64,000 nt of DNA from JAAELZ01 sp965237485. Its GTDB lineage: Bacteria > Pseudomonadota > Gammaproteobacteria > Arenicellales > Poriferihabitantaceae. The position numbers and the translations under genes are program-made. The notes under the pieces are model-generated. The model saw only the letters and a list, made by a program, of their open reading frames with translations, did no database searches and had not been told where the DNA came from. Shown here in pieces: positions 43,841 through 53,926 of the stretch; the stretch's first letter is position 1; each line of letters opens with the position of its first letter. The stretch spans positions 372,001-436,000 of the forward strand of contig CBDEFQ010000006.1 in the NCBI GenBank assembly GCA_965237485.1, given 5' to 3'.

Positions 43841-44379
43841 GCGCAATGCAATTGCAAGGTAATCTTCGAACTTTGTTGCTGGTCATTTTGGCTTGCTTCA
43901 TTTCAGGGTGTTCAGAAAAACGCGGTACGCAAGACTTAGAAAAATTTGTAGCTGATCTAAAAAGTGCAGAGGCCGCAGAAATAGAGCCACTGCCGGTGAT
44001 AGAGCCGGCAGAGTTGTATGAATACGCGGCCGCTTCTGAAGGCAATCCATTTTCAATAACCAATGTATTGCCGGAAAAAAAAGAGGTTCTTAAGGCGGCG
44101 CCTTTAGTTGCGGAGCTCGACAGGGAAAGAGAGAAGTTGGAGTATTTCCCTCTCGATTCACTGAGGATGGCGGGCACATTGGACCAGGGTGGTGCGCTGT
44201 GGGCAATGATTATCGTGCCCGATGGCACCATTTACCGTGTAAAAAAAGGCAACTACATTGGCACCAATTTAGGTGAGATTTTGCAGGTAGTTGAGGGACA
44301 AGTTGTGGTTGAAGAGACCTTTGAATCCGGTGAAGGCACTTGGGAAAAACGTAAAGTCAGTGTTGCCTTGCCAGAATAG
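43837..44379 (+). CDS. pilP: Type IV pilus lipoprotein PilP
   Basis: 180 residues with a lipoprotein signal (LVILACFISGCSE, lipobox ISGC) and a C-terminal HR-type beta domain (SLRMAGTLDQGGALWAMIIV, VKKGNYIGTNLGEI). It links the PilNO complex to the PilQ secretin. It overlaps pilO by four bases. Confidence 0.94.
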   Translation: MSAMQLQGNLRTLLLVILACFISGCSEKRGTQDLEKFVADLKSAEAAEIEPLPVIEPAELYEYAAASEGNPFSITNVLPEKKEVLKAAPLVAELDREREKLEYFPLDSLRMAGTLDQGGALWAMIIVPDGTIYRVKKGNYIGTNLGEILQVVEGQVVVEETFESGEGTWEKRKVSVALPE

Positions 44380-44409
44380 ATAGACTATATATACGAATAC
44401 AATAATTTA

Positions 44410-46716
44410 GTGCGGTTTATTAAATTGAAATCAAGAATAATGTTGAGGCAAAGCATCATGAATTTCGATGTGGGAGCGACTATCGCGCGAAGTGGTGCTT
44501 GGGAAACGATCAAACAAACTTGTTTACTGTGGGGATTGCTAATTGCCTTCTCATCGGCCGTTGCAGCGGCTGACCTGACCGCGCTTGAGGCGAATCAGTT
44601 GACCGATGGAAGCTCAGCTATCGATTTATCACTTAGCGATAAAAACGTAGAGGTACAACACTTTTTGATGGCGCAACCTAATCGGGTAATTGTCGATTTA
44701 CTTGGCGTTAAAAACCAAACCAAGCAGCGAGTCGTTAAAGTTAACCAAGGTATTATCGAGAGTGTTTTATTGTTGCAAAGCACAGATAAGCTGCGTCTGA
44801 TAATGAATTTAGCTAAAGCGGCGGCTTTTAATGTAGATAAGCTGCCCGATGGCCTGCGTCTTGTTGTGGATAGCTCTGCTGGTAGCGGGCAAGTCGTGGC
44901 TAACCAATTAGCGCATAAAGTAATGGGTTCTAGTGCAAAGCAAGCGGGCTCTGCAAGCTTGGATAACATTGATTTTCGACGCACCGTTGTGGGCAACGGC
45001 AAGGTGATTGTGTCATTAAGTTCACCCAATGTAGTTGTCGATTTCAAAGAAGAATCTGGAGAGTTAATAGCTGATTTTAAACGTAGCTCGGTGAAGAAAT
45101 CGCAAGAAAAACGCTTAGACGTTGTCGATTTTGCTACACCAGTAAACACCATTGACGTATTCCAAAACGGCCAAGATGTGCGAATGGTGGTCACCCCAAA
45201 TGGCCAATATCGACACACGGTGACTCAAACTGATACGCAGTTTGTGCTTGAAGTCAGCCCTATTAGTCAGCAGGAAATAGAAGCGATTGAAAAGGCCAAC
45301 GCAGGTCATGGTGGCGAAAAACTGTCGTTGAACTTTCAACGTATTCCGGTGCGTTCCGCATTACAGGTGATCGCTGATTTTACCGGCTTAAATATCATTA
45401 CCTCTGATTCTGTAGATGGCGACTTGTCCTTGCGTCTTAACGAAGTGCCATGGGACCAAGCACTTGATTTAATTTTACAAACTAAAAATTTGAGTATGCG
45501 TCAGAAGGGCAATGTCATCAGAGTTGCGCCAACGGCGGAACTAGCTGATCAAGAGCTATCTTTATTTGAGTCGCAGAAAAAAGTTAAAGAATTAGAACCC
45601 TTGGTTACCGAATTAATCCGTGTCAATTATGCTAAAGCTGAGGACATCGTTGAATTACTAAAATCGACCAAAACGATTGCCTCAACAGATGCGAAAACAT
45701 CTGAGGTCCGAAGCGGCAATGATGCCAATGTATTTAATCCAGCAACGGGCACCTTTAGCTCCGGCTCTGAACCCACTACCATTACGCGTAACCAAATTGT
45801 TACCGTTGATAATTCGTTGATATCTGAGCGTGGCTCTGTTTCTCTTGACTGGCGTACTAATACAGTTTTAATTCAAGACACGGTTTCAAAGATTAAAGAG
45901 GTACGTAAGCTGGTCGCTAAATTGGATGTGCCTGTGCGGCAAATTCAAATCGAAACCCGCATTGTTGAAGCGACAGATGATTTTAGCCGCAGCTTAGGCG
46001 CACGCTTAGGTTTTACCCGCGTAACCGAGAATGCGCGATTCCCAGGCTCTTCCGATAACAATAGTCTAGGAACTGTATTTGGCGGCGGCAGCATCGAGGG
46101 AAACAACGAGGTGAGAACAGAAAATGAAGTACTTTACCCTGATTCCCTTAGCGTTAATTTAGGTGCTGATGATCTTGGTACTGAAACTGCAGCACGTTAC
46201 GCATTCCAAATTGCTAAAATTGGTGCAGGCTATTTGCATCTGCTTGATCTAGAGTTGTCTGCCCTACAAGCCGAAGGTAAAGGTAAGGTTATCGCTAACC
46301 CCAAAATCACCACTACCGAAAAGCATGAAGCGCGTATAGAACAAGGCCAAGAGCGGGTGTTTGGCACGTCTGGTGGCGAACCAGTCACTAAAAAGGCGGT
46401 ATTAGGTTTAATAGTGACACCGCAAGTGACGCCTGACGATGAAATTATTCTGGATGTAAACATAACTAACGATACCTTCTCCGGGGATACAACTCTAAAT
46501 ACTAAAAGAATAGTTACGCAAACACAGCTAAAGAACGGCGAAACCATTGTTATCGGTGGTATTTATCAACAGACAGAGACGGAGTCAATTACCAAAACCC
46601 CCATATTAGGTGACATTCCGATATTAGGTAATTTATTTAAAAAGAAAACTAAACGCAATAATCGCACCGAGCTATTGGTTTTTATTACGCCGCGGCTAAT
46701 CAAACCAGAATTCTAG
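44410..46716 (+). CDS. pilQ: Type IV pilus outer-membrane secretin PilQ
   Basis: 768 residues from the GTG at 44410; ATG codons at 44440 and 44458 are alternatives. A signal peptide (LLWGLLIAFSSAVAAAD), two AMIN domains (about 55-270), an STN/N0 domain (LSLNFQRIPVRSALQVIADF), an N1 domain, and the secretin core ending NLFKKKTKRNNRTELLVFI are visible. It forms the outer-membrane pore for the pilus. Confidence 0.95.
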   Translation: MRFIKLKSRIMLRQSIMNFDVGATIARSGAWETIKQTCLLWGLLIAFSSAVAAADLTALEANQLTDGSSAIDLSLSDKNVEVQHFLMAQPNRVIVDLLGVKNQTKQRVVKVNQGIIESVLLLQSTDKLRLIMNLAKAAAFNVDKLPDGLRLVVDSSAGSGQVVANQLAHKVMGSSAKQAGSASLDNIDFRRTVVGNGKVIVSLSSPNVVVDFKEESGELIADFKRSSVKKSQEKRLDVVDFATPVNTIDVFQNGQDVRMVVTPNGQYRHTVTQTDTQFVLEVSPISQQEIEAIEKANAGHGGEKLSLNFQRIPVRSALQVIADFTGLNIITSDSVDGDLSLRLNEVPWDQALDLILQTKNLSMRQKGNVIRVAPTAELADQELSLFESQKKVKELEPLVTELIRVNYAKAEDIVELLKSTKTIASTDAKTSEVRSGNDANVFNPATGTFSSGSEPTTITRNQIVTVDNSLISERGSVSLDWRTNTVLIQDTVSKIKEVRKLVAKLDVPVRQIQIETRIVEATDDFSRSLGARLGFTRVTENARFPGSSDNNSLGTVFGGGSIEGNNEVRTENEVLYPDSLSVNLGADDLGTETAARYAFQIAKIGAGYLHLLDLELSALQAEGKGKVIANPKITTTEKHEARIEQGQERVFGTSGGEPVTKKAVLGLIVTPQVTPDDEIILDVNITNDTFSGDTTLNTKRIVTQTQLKNGETIVIGGIYQQTETESITKTPILGDIPILGNLFKKKTKRNNRTELLVFITPRLIKPEF

Positions 46717-46749
46717 GTTGACTAGCGCAAGCTGGTTAGATCGCTGGCC

Positions 46750-47268
46750 ATGGATAATATTTATCTGGTAGGCATAATGGGTGTGGGTAAAACCACGATT
46801 GGTCGCAAGCTTGCGAAGTTGATCAATAAGCCCTTCATCGATACCGACCAAGAGCTAGAAAAACGCAACGGCGTAACCATCAATCATATTTTTGATATTG
46901 AAGGCGAAGCAGGGTTTCGCTTGCGTGAAACTCGTTTGTTAAAAGAGCTAGGGCAAGAATTTAATGGGATAATAGCCACTGGCGGCGGCATAGTTACCCA
47001 AGCTGAGAACCTTGAAGTGTTGGCAAACTCTGGTAAGGTGATCTATTTAAAAGCGTCGCTCGGTACCTTGTGGTCCCGACTGCGAAATAGCTCCAGCAGG
47101 CCCTTATTGCAAACCCAAAATCCGAAGCAAAAATTAGCAGAACTGATTACTCTGCGCGAGCCCATGTATGAAAGTGCGGCTACGCACGTGGTTTCGGTGG
47201 GTAAAGGTAGCACCTTTCAAATGGCCAAACGTGTACAACGACTAATTGATGAAAACGCTGAATATTGA
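46750..47268 (+). CDS. aroK: Shikimate kinase
   Basis: 172 residues. Walker A GIMGVGKTTIGRKLA, shikimate-binding DTDQELEKRNG, and ATGGGIV are present. It makes shikimate 3-phosphate. It follows pilQ by 33 bp and overlaps aroB, the usual gammaproteobacterial order. Confidence 0.96.
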   Translation: MDNIYLVGIMGVGKTTIGRKLAKLINKPFIDTDQELEKRNGVTINHIFDIEGEAGFRLRETRLLKELGQEFNGIIATGGGIVTQAENLEVLANSGKVIYLKASLGTLWSRLRNSSSRPLLQTQNPKQKLAELITLREPMYESAATHVVSVGKGSTFQMAKRVQRLIDENAEY

Positions 47269-48331
47269 TTTAGGTGAACGCAGCTATCCGATTCATATTG
47301 GAGCAAATATACTTACCAATAAGCAGCTTTATGCTCCACATATTGCTGGGCATCAAATATTTGTGATCAGCAATGAAGTGGTTGCACCATTATATTTACA
47401 GCAATTAGAGGCCACACTGAGCCCACTCGGGGAAGTGCATACATTAGTACTGCCTGACGGAGAAAACACTAAAACGTTGGAATCAGCCTCATCAGTATTT
47501 ACCGAAATGCTGTCTATTCCCTGTGACCGAAAGGCTACGGTCATTGCTCTAGGAGGCGGGGTTACTGGCGATTTAAGTGGTTTTTGTGCAGCCTGTTATC
47601 AACGCGGCGTACCGTTTATTCAAGTGCCCACAACTTTGTTATCTCAAGTTGACTCTTCTGTTGGGGGCAAAACAGGCGTTAATCATCCATTAGGTAAGAA
47701 TATGGTGGGCGCGTTTTACCAACCTCAAGCGGTAATTATTGATACCAATACGCTCGATACGCTTGATGACCGTCAGTTTTCTGCCGGAATGGCTGAGGTG
47801 ATCAAATATGGTTTATTGGGCGATATCAACTTCTTAGAATTCCTTGAAACCCAGACCGACGCTATTATGCGCCGTGAGTCGGGTGTCATAACCCAGATTA
47901 TTGAGCGTTCTTGCCGCGCTAAAGCAGATATTGTTGCAGCAGATGAAAAAGAGCAGGGTGTTAGAGCATTGCTAAACTTAGGGCATACCTTTGGGCACGC
48001 TATCGAAAATGCTAAAGGGTACGGAGAGTGGTTACATGGCGAAGCGGTGGCATTGGGCTTGCTTATGGCGGCTGATTTGTCACGGCGGATGGGAAATATT
48101 AGTGCTGCTGATCAACAAAGAGTAAAAGCGATACTTAAGGCGGTTAATTTGCCAGTTGATGGCGTTGACGGGGTTAGCACTGCACAATTATTCGAGTTAA
48201 TGGCAGTCGATAAAAAGGCGGCTAAGGGTAAAGTTAGATTTATTCTGTTTGAAAGTATGGGCAAAGCAGTTATCTCGGACAATGTTGAGCATGAATTACT
48301 AATGCAAACCCTAGATTCTTTTGTGCTTTAA
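47249..48331 (+). CDS. aroB: 3-dehydroquinate synthase
   Basis: 360 residues from the ATG at 47249, overlapping the aroK end. NAD-binding GGGVTGDLSGFCAA, PTTLLSQVDSSVGGKTGVN and metal-binding NLGHTFGHAIE are complete. It catalyses the second step of the shikimate pathway. Confidence 0.96.
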   Translation: MKTLNIDLGERSYPIHIGANILTNKQLYAPHIAGHQIFVISNEVVAPLYLQQLEATLSPLGEVHTLVLPDGENTKTLESASSVFTEMLSIPCDRKATVIALGGGVTGDLSGFCAACYQRGVPFIQVPTTLLSQVDSSVGGKTGVNHPLGKNMVGAFYQPQAVIIDTNTLDTLDDRQFSAGMAEVIKYGLLGDINFLEFLETQTDAIMRRESGVITQIIERSCRAKADIVAADEKEQGVRALLNLGHTFGHAIENAKGYGEWLHGEAVALGLLMAADLSRRMGNISAADQQRVKAILKAVNLPVDGVDGVSTAQLFELMAVDKKAAKGKVRFILFESMGKAVISDNVEHELLMQTLDSFVL

Positions 48332-48340
48332 GCGACTCAA

Positions 48341-48364
48341 TAGCGTTTATATTAGCGTTTATAT
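48341..48364. repeat. 12-bp perfect tandem repeat downstream of aroB
   Basis: TAGCGTTTATAT occurs twice head to tail (48341-48352 and 48353-48364) in the gap between aroB and the first lipoprotein gene. It is short, and probably replication slippage. Confidence 0.8.
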
Positions 48365-48434
48365 TAATTGAATATTAAGGTCATTTTCGGTATCGTAGGG
48401 ATTGCTAAAAAAGACTAATTTTAGAGAGCGAATT

Positions 48435-48761
48435 ATGGGCATTGGCCGAGTAAAAAAAATATTGATTGCAGCTAGTACGCTGATGCTTGCCAGTTGCGCA
48501 CACCATGGTGCGGCATTGATTGAGTCTAACCCGAGTGGCGCTGAGGTAGTTGATGTCAATGAAGGCACTTTGTTAGGCGTTACACCTTTTATTAGTCGTT
48601 GGAAAGAGAGTGGAGAGCGTAAATTTGTTAATATCCGCATACAAAAAGAAGGCTATGCGGATAAGACAACCTCCTTTTGGGTATCTTTACGACATAGAAG
48701 CCGTGACGCCGCTATTGAGAATGCTCAATCCATTGAAATGAATTTAGACAAGCTTAATTAA
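48435..48761 (+). CDS. Small PEGA-like lipoprotein 1
   Basis: 108 residues from the ATG at 48435. A lipoprotein signal peptide (ILIAASTLMLASC, lipobox LASC) is followed by a beta-rich domain: IESNPSGAEVVDVNEGTLLG, then TPF and KFVNIRIQKEGYADKTTSF. This is the pattern of PEGA domains found in surface lipoproteins. Another lipoprotein of the same design follows at 48824. The function is unknown. The position replaces the damX/dam genes found here in many enterobacteria. Confidence 0.72.
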   Translation: MGIGRVKKILIAASTLMLASCAHHGAALIESNPSGAEVVDVNEGTLLGVTPFISRWKESGERKFVNIRIQKEGYADKTTSFWVSLRHRSRDAAIENAQSIEMNLDKLN

Positions 48762-48823
48762 AGGGGGTGCCAGCTTGACACCCACTAGATCAACGATATA
48801 GCAAACCGATACTTTTAAAACCT

Positions 48824-49183
48824 ATGAAAAATATTAAGATAATTACGCTAATTTTTATTGCAAGTTTTCTAACCGCTTGCGGCGGAGTTAAAAATGTTCC
48901 TATCAAGGTACAGTCTGATCCTTTAGGCTCTTATGTTACTTACCAGATTCAGGCGGCCGCTAAAGGTGCAGATTCTGACTGGGTGTTTTTAGGCAAAACC
49001 CCTATCGACATCAAGCACCGAATTGATAAAAAGCAATTCAAAAAAGCAGGCGCGTTTCGATTGCGGGTAATGAAAGAAGGTTATAACGAGCAAATCCGTG
49101 ATTGGACGCGCAAAGAAATTAAAGACGAAATTGATGAAAGAGGCAGCTTGTTCTGGAACCCAAAACTAGTGCCAAGTCAGTAA
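48824..49183 (+). CDS. Small PEGA-like lipoprotein 2
   Basis: 119 residues. The lipoprotein signal is FIASFLTACGG with lipobox LTAC. The mature part has VQSDPLGSYVTYQIQAAAKG, FLGKTPIDIKHRI and FRLRVMKEGYNEQIRDW, again a PEGA-like strand pattern (S-P-G/T-P...G-Y). It is weakly related in design to lipoprotein 1, suggesting an old duplication. It is the last gene before the terminator at 49206. Confidence 0.7.
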   Translation: MKNIKIITLIFIASFLTACGGVKNVPIKVQSDPLGSYVTYQIQAAAKGADSDWVFLGKTPIDIKHRIDKKQFKKAGAFRLRVMKEGYNEQIRDWTRKEIKDEIDERGSLFWNPKLVPSQ

Positions 49184-49205
49184 GCGGTCTAATAATTATT
49201 ATTTG

Positions 49206-49232
49206 AAGGCCGTCTTAGGACGGCCTTTTTTA
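49206..49232 (+). terminator. Rho-independent terminator
   Basis: AAGGCCGTC (49206-49214) pairs with GACGGCCTT (49219-49227) across a TTAG loop and runs into a T stretch ending near 49231. It closes the transcription unit upstream of gltB. Confidence 0.9.
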
Positions 49233-49327
49233 TCGTGCAGTACAATTGTAAATGAATTGCTGCAAGTAAACGGCAGTACGACAAAAGTTGAGCTTAGGTC
49301 TCACCAAGATTAAGTAGAGGTTACCTC

Positions 49328-52300
49328 ATGACACAATACGGCCTACCGAGCAAACAAGGCTTATATGATCCAGCTAACGAGCACGATGCTTGTGGAGTCG
49401 GTTTTGTGGCGAATATCAAGGGGAATAAAAACCATGCCATCGTTTCAATGGGGCTGAATATATTGCAGCGCCTCGAACATAGGGGCGCGGTAGGTGCGGA
49501 CCCGAAGGCAGGGGACGGCGCAGGTATCTTAATTCAATTGCCAGATACGTTTTTTCGCAACAATACTGAGTTTGATATACCTGAAATAGGCAGTTATGCA
49601 GTGGGTTTTGTGTTCTTATCCAAAGATGCATCGGGGCAAGCCTCAGCAATAGCAGAAATTGAGGCCCAAGTTTTAGCCGAAGGCCAGCTGGTGTTAGGTT
49701 GGCGAGATGTGCCTGTCGACAACACTGACTTAGGCGTTTCGGTAAAACCTTCTGAACCCTCGATAAAACAGTTTTTTGTGGGCCGCGGTGAGAACTGCGT
49801 AGATCAAGATGCTTTTGAGCGTAAGATTTTTGTTATTCGTAAAATAATTGAAAATCAGCTACGTCGCGAGCAATGGGCGGGCAGTGATACAGTTTACTTT
49901 ACCTCGTTCTCATCGCGCACAGTCAATTATAAAGGTCTGCTAATGGCTGACCAAGTCGGTGACTATTACGTAGATTTAGTCGACCCAAGCGTTGAATCTG
50001 CCATGGCGCTGGTGCACCAGCGTTTTTCAACCAATACCTTCCCCACGTGGCAGTTGTCGCATCCTTATCGAATGATAGCCCATAACGGCGAAATTAATAC
50101 AGTTAGAGGCAATAAGAACTGGATGGCTGCGCGCCGGCATTCTATGGCGAGTGACTTATTTGGTGACGATCTTGAAAAGATTTGGCCGTTAATCGACGAT
50201 ACTCAGTCTGACTCAGCTTGCTTTGACAACACTTTAGAACTTCTTAGCCTGTCGGGGTATTCGCTCACGCACGCGATGATGATGCTCATCCCGGAGGCAT
50301 GGTCAACCAATCCGCTGATGGATAAAGACCGTCGCGCATTTTATGAATACCACGCTGCATTAATGGAGCCCTGGGATGGCCCCGCAGCCGTTGCCTTTAC
50401 GGATGGCCGACAAATAGGTGCGACGCTTGATCGAAATGGTCTGCGCCCCGCTCGTTATGTGATAACTGATGACGGTCTTTGTGTGATGGCCTCTGAAACG
50501 GGTGTGCTCGATATCCCCGAAGAAAAAATAGTCAAAAAGTGGCGCTTGCAACCGGGGAAGATGTTTCTCATAGATTTAGAGCAAGGCCGAATTGTCGATG
50601 ACGAAGAACTTAAAGCGCAATTGGCGGGCTCACAGCCTTATCAAGACTGGTTAGACCAAAGCCAGATGAACGTGCACACTCTACCTGAGGTGGTGGGCGC
50701 GATGGCGCCTGACGCAGTCACCTTGCTGAATACCCAGCAAGCCTTTGGATACACCCAAGAGGATGTGAAGTTTTTGTTGCGCCCAATGCTGGAAACGGCG
50801 ATGGAAGCGACAGGCTCGATGGGCACGGATGTGCCACCTTCTGTATTGTCTTTTAAATCAAAGCACTTATCGACATACTTTAAGCAAAATTTCGCGCAAG
50901 TTACAAACCCACCTATCGATCCGATTCGAGAAGACGTGGTGATGTCACTGGTATCGCTAATTGGTCCAAGACCAAATTTGCTAGGCCGAGATTCTGGCGG
51001 TAAGTCCATGCGTTTGGAGACCCAGCAACCAATTTTGACCAATAGCGAATTGGAAGCCATACGCAAGATTGAAGACCGCACCGATGCTTTTTTAACGCGC
51101 ACTATCGATATCTGTTACGCCGCAGATAAAGGTGCGCCAGGCATGAAACCAGCGCTTGGCGCTATATGTCGCAAGGCGGAATCATTGGTGCTTAAGGGCA
51201 ATAATATATTGATCCTTTCAGACCGTTGGGTAGATGTTGACCACATCGCAATTCCCGCTTTATTGGCAACCGCAGCCGTACATCATCACTTGATTCGCAA
51301 GGGCTTGCGTACGCAAACAGGCTTAGTAGTCGAAACGGGAGCGGCACTTGAGGTGCATCATTTCGCTACATTGGCAGGCTATGGTGCAGAGGCTATTAAT
51401 CCTTATCTTGCCTTGGATACCTTGCATGCAGAGCTAAATTATTTGAATAAAGACCTTACTTTTGAACAAGCCAGAGATCACTACATTAAGGCAGTGGGTA
51501 AAGGCTTGAAAAAAGTGATGTCAAAAATGGGCATTTCTACTTATCAGTCTTATTGTGGCGCGCAGATTTTTGATGCAGTGGGTTTATCCTCTGAGTTCGT
51601 ATCCAAATATTTCACCGGCACTTCGACTACGATTGAAGGAGCAGGCCTAGAAGAAATAGCGGTAGAAACCTTCCGCTGGCATCAAGCAGCCTATGGCAAC
51701 AATCCGATTTACAAGAAACATTTAGATGTCGGCGGAGAATATGCCATGCGACTGCGCGGTGAGCAGCATGCTTGGACATCTGAGTCGGTTTCTGCTTTAC
51801 AACATGCTGTGCGTGGCAACGATGCCAAAAGTTTTAAAGAGTTTTCAAAGCAGATGAATGATCAGCAAGAACGCTTGTTAAATTTGCGCGGCTTGTTCAA
51901 GTTTAATTATGCTTCAAAAGCCATTGAGTTAGATCAAGTCGAATCTGCTAAACAGATTGTTAAACGCTTCTCCACTGGCGCGATGTCGTTCGGATCAATT
52001 TCACACGAGGCCCATTCGACCTTGGCTGTTGCGATGAACAGCATTGGCGGACGCTCAAACACCGGCGAGGGTGGTGAAGAAGCGGCACGATTTAAGCCTT
52101 TGCCAGATGGATCACCCAATCCAGAGCGTTCCGCCATTAAACAAATAGCATCGGGGCGTTTTGGCGTGACCACTGAATATTTGGTCAATGCGGACGATAT
52201 TCAAATTAAAATGGCCCAAGGTGCTAAGCCAGGAGAAGGCGGACAACTGCCTGGGCACAAGGTAGACCTGCGCATAGCCAATGTGAGACATTCAACGCCA

Positions 52301-53926
52301 GGTGTCGGCCTAATTTCCCCACCACCGCATCACGATATCTACTCTATTGAAGATCTCGCACAGCTTATTCACGACCTAAAAAACGTAAACCCGCAGGCAC
52401 GAATTTCAGTGAAATTGGTGTCAGAGGTGGGTGTGGGTACAGTCGCCGCGGGTGTGTCGAAAGCCCATGCAGACCATGTCACTATCGCAGGTTATGACGG
52501 CGGTACGGGCGCTAGTCCTTTAACTTCAATCAAACATGCCGGTTCCCCCTGGGAGATCGGTTTATCTGAAACTCATCAAACACTGGTCTTAAATGATTTG
52601 CGTAGCCGAATCTCAGTGCAAGTAGACGGCGGTCTTCGCACGGGACGAGATGTTGTTATTGGCGCCTTGTTAGGTGCTGACGAGTTTGGTTTCGCGACCG
52701 CGCCGCTTATCGCAGAAGGCTGCATTATGATGCGTAAATGTCATCTGAATACCTGCCCGGTGGGAGTGGCCACACAAGACCCGCAATTGCGTAAGCGCTT
52801 TACCGGTCAGCCGGAACATGTGGTCAATTACTTTTTCTTTGTAGCTGAAGAAGTGCGGGAGTTAATGTCTCGCCTAGGCTTTACAACAGTTGAAGAGATG
52901 ATTGGGCAGTTCCAATGTTTAGATACCCGCAAGGCGATCAACCATTGGAAGGCACAAGGATTAGATTTTAGCCGTATATTAACTAAACCTGACGTCGATG
53001 AAGATGTGGGTGTTTTCAGAGCAATAGATCAAGATCACGGCTTGGAAAAAGCTTTGGATCATCAATTAATAGCGCAAGCTAAAGATGCCCTAGAATCGGC
53101 TAAGCCGGTAAAAATCGAAACACCTGTGTATAACTATAACCGCACGATAGGGGCGATGATTTCTGGTGAAGTCGCCAAGCGTTACGGCCATAGTGGCTTG
53201 CCGGAAGACACCATTTACGTAAAAGCACATGGTCGCGCAGGCCAGTCTTTCGGTGCGTGGTTAGCCAACGGTGTCACCATTGAGCTTGAGGGTGATGCTA
53301 ACGACTATGTGGGCAAGGGCTTATCTGGTGGCCGCCTGATTGTTTATCCCAACACCAATAGTGCAATTGCCAAGCCTGAAGAGAATATCATTGTTGGCAA
53401 TACCGTTTTGTATGGTGCAATTGCTGGAGAAGCCTTTTTCAACGGCGTCGCGGGCGAACGTTTTTGTGTTCGTAACTCAGGTGCGATCGCTGTGGTAGAG
53501 GGGGTTGGAGACCACGGTTGTGAGTATATGACGGGCGGCATAATGGTCTGCCTTGGCGAAACAGGGCGTAACTTTGCTGCCGGGATGTCTGGCGGCATAG
53601 CTTATGTATTTGATCAATCTGGCTTATTTGAGACCCGCTGCAATACTGAAATGGTGGTGCTAGAGTCGCTTGAGAATATGCCATATTCAAAAGCCAGCGA
53701 AGATGAAGTCAATGCAGATTTAACCCGTTTTGACGAAAACCGTTTGCAAAATCTAATCCTTCGTCACAAAAATTACACCAACAGCCCTGCCGCTAAACAC
53801 ATCTTGGACAATTGGGACGAAATGAAAGCCAAATTTGTTAAAGTGATGCCTGTAGACTACAAGCGCGCTTTGTTAGAGCGAGAATTAGTCGCTCAAACGC
53901 AAGTGCCATCTAAGGGGGCGACTTAA
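49328..53926 (+). CDS. gltB: Glutamate synthase (NADPH) large subunit
   Basis: 1532 residues. The N-terminal Ntn glutaminase has its nucleophile Cys22 in HDACGVGFVANI after a 21-residue propeptide. The FMN-binding synthase domain contains the 3Fe-4S cysteines in CIMMRKCHLNTCPVGVA, and the C-terminal GXGXG beta-helix has GRAGQSFGAWLANG. It converts 2-oxoglutarate plus glutamine to two glutamates. It overlaps gltD by one base. Confidence 0.97.
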   Translation: MTQYGLPSKQGLYDPANEHDACGVGFVANIKGNKNHAIVSMGLNILQRLEHRGAVGADPKAGDGAGILIQLPDTFFRNNTEFDIPEIGSYAVGFVFLSKDASGQASAIAEIEAQVLAEGQLVLGWRDVPVDNTDLGVSVKPSEPSIKQFFVGRGENCVDQDAFERKIFVIRKIIENQLRREQWAGSDTVYFTSFSSRTVNYKGLLMADQVGDYYVDLVDPSVESAMALVHQRFSTNTFPTWQLSHPYRMIAHNGEINTVRGNKNWMAARRHSMASDLFGDDLEKIWPLIDDTQSDSACFDNTLELLSLSGYSLTHAMMMLIPEAWSTNPLMDKDRRAFYEYHAALMEPWDGPAAVAFTDGRQIGATLDRNGLRPARYVITDDGLCVMASETGVLDIPEEKIVKKWRLQPGKMFLIDLEQGRIVDDEELKAQLAGSQPYQDWLDQSQMNVHTLPEVVGAMAPDAVTLLNTQQAFGYTQEDVKFLLRPMLETAMEATGSMGTDVPPSVLSFKSKHLSTYFKQNFAQVTNPPIDPIREDVVMSLVSLIGPRPNLLGRDSGGKSMRLETQQPILTNSELEAIRKIEDRTDAFLTRTIDICYAADKGAPGMKPALGAICRKAESLVLKGNNILILSDRWVDVDHIAIPALLATAAVHHHLIRKGLRTQTGLVVETGAALEVHHFATLAGYGAEAINPYLALDTLHAELNYLNKDLTFEQARDHYIKAVGKGLKKVMSKMGISTYQSYCGAQIFDAVGLSSEFVSKYFTGTSTTIEGAGLEEIAVETFRWHQAAYGNNPIYKKHLDVGGEYAMRLRGEQHAWTSESVSALQHAVRGNDAKSFKEFSKQMNDQQERLLNLRGLFKFNYASKAIELDQVESAKQIVKRFSTGAMSFGSISHEAHSTLAVAMNSIGGRSNTGEGGEEAARFKPLPDGSPNPERSAIKQIASGRFGVTTEYLVNADDIQIKMAQGAKPGEGGQLPGHKVDLRIANVRHSTPGVGLISPPPHHDIYSIEDLAQLIHDLKNVNPQARISVKLVSEVGVGTVAAGVSKAHADHVTIAGYDGGTGASPLTSIKHAGSPWEIGLSETHQTLVLNDLRSRISVQVDGGLRTGRDVVIGALLGADEFGFATAPLIAEGCIMMRKCHLNTCPVGVATQDPQLRKRFTGQPEHVVNYFFFVAEEVRELMSRLGFTTVEEMIGQFQCLDTRKAINHWKAQGLDFSRILTKPDVDEDVGVFRAIDQDHGLEKALDHQLIAQAKDALESAKPVKIETPVYNYNRTIGAMISGEVAKRYGHSGLPEDTIYVKAHGRAGQSFGAWLANGVTIELEGDANDYVGKGLSGGRLIVYPNTNSAIAKPEENIIVGNTVLYGAIAGEAFFNGVAGERFCVRNSGAIAVVEGVGDHGCEYMTGGIMVCLGETGRNFAAGMSGGIAYVFDQSGLFETRCNTEMVVLESLENMPYSKASEDEVNADLTRFDENRLQNLILRHKNYTNSPAAKHILDNWDEMKAKFVKVMPVDYKRALLERELVAQTQVPSKGAT

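Noticed and set aside
44595..45218. 207-codon antisense frame within pilQ
   Set aside because: It has no recognisable domain, no ribosome-binding site, and overlaps a complete secretin gene.
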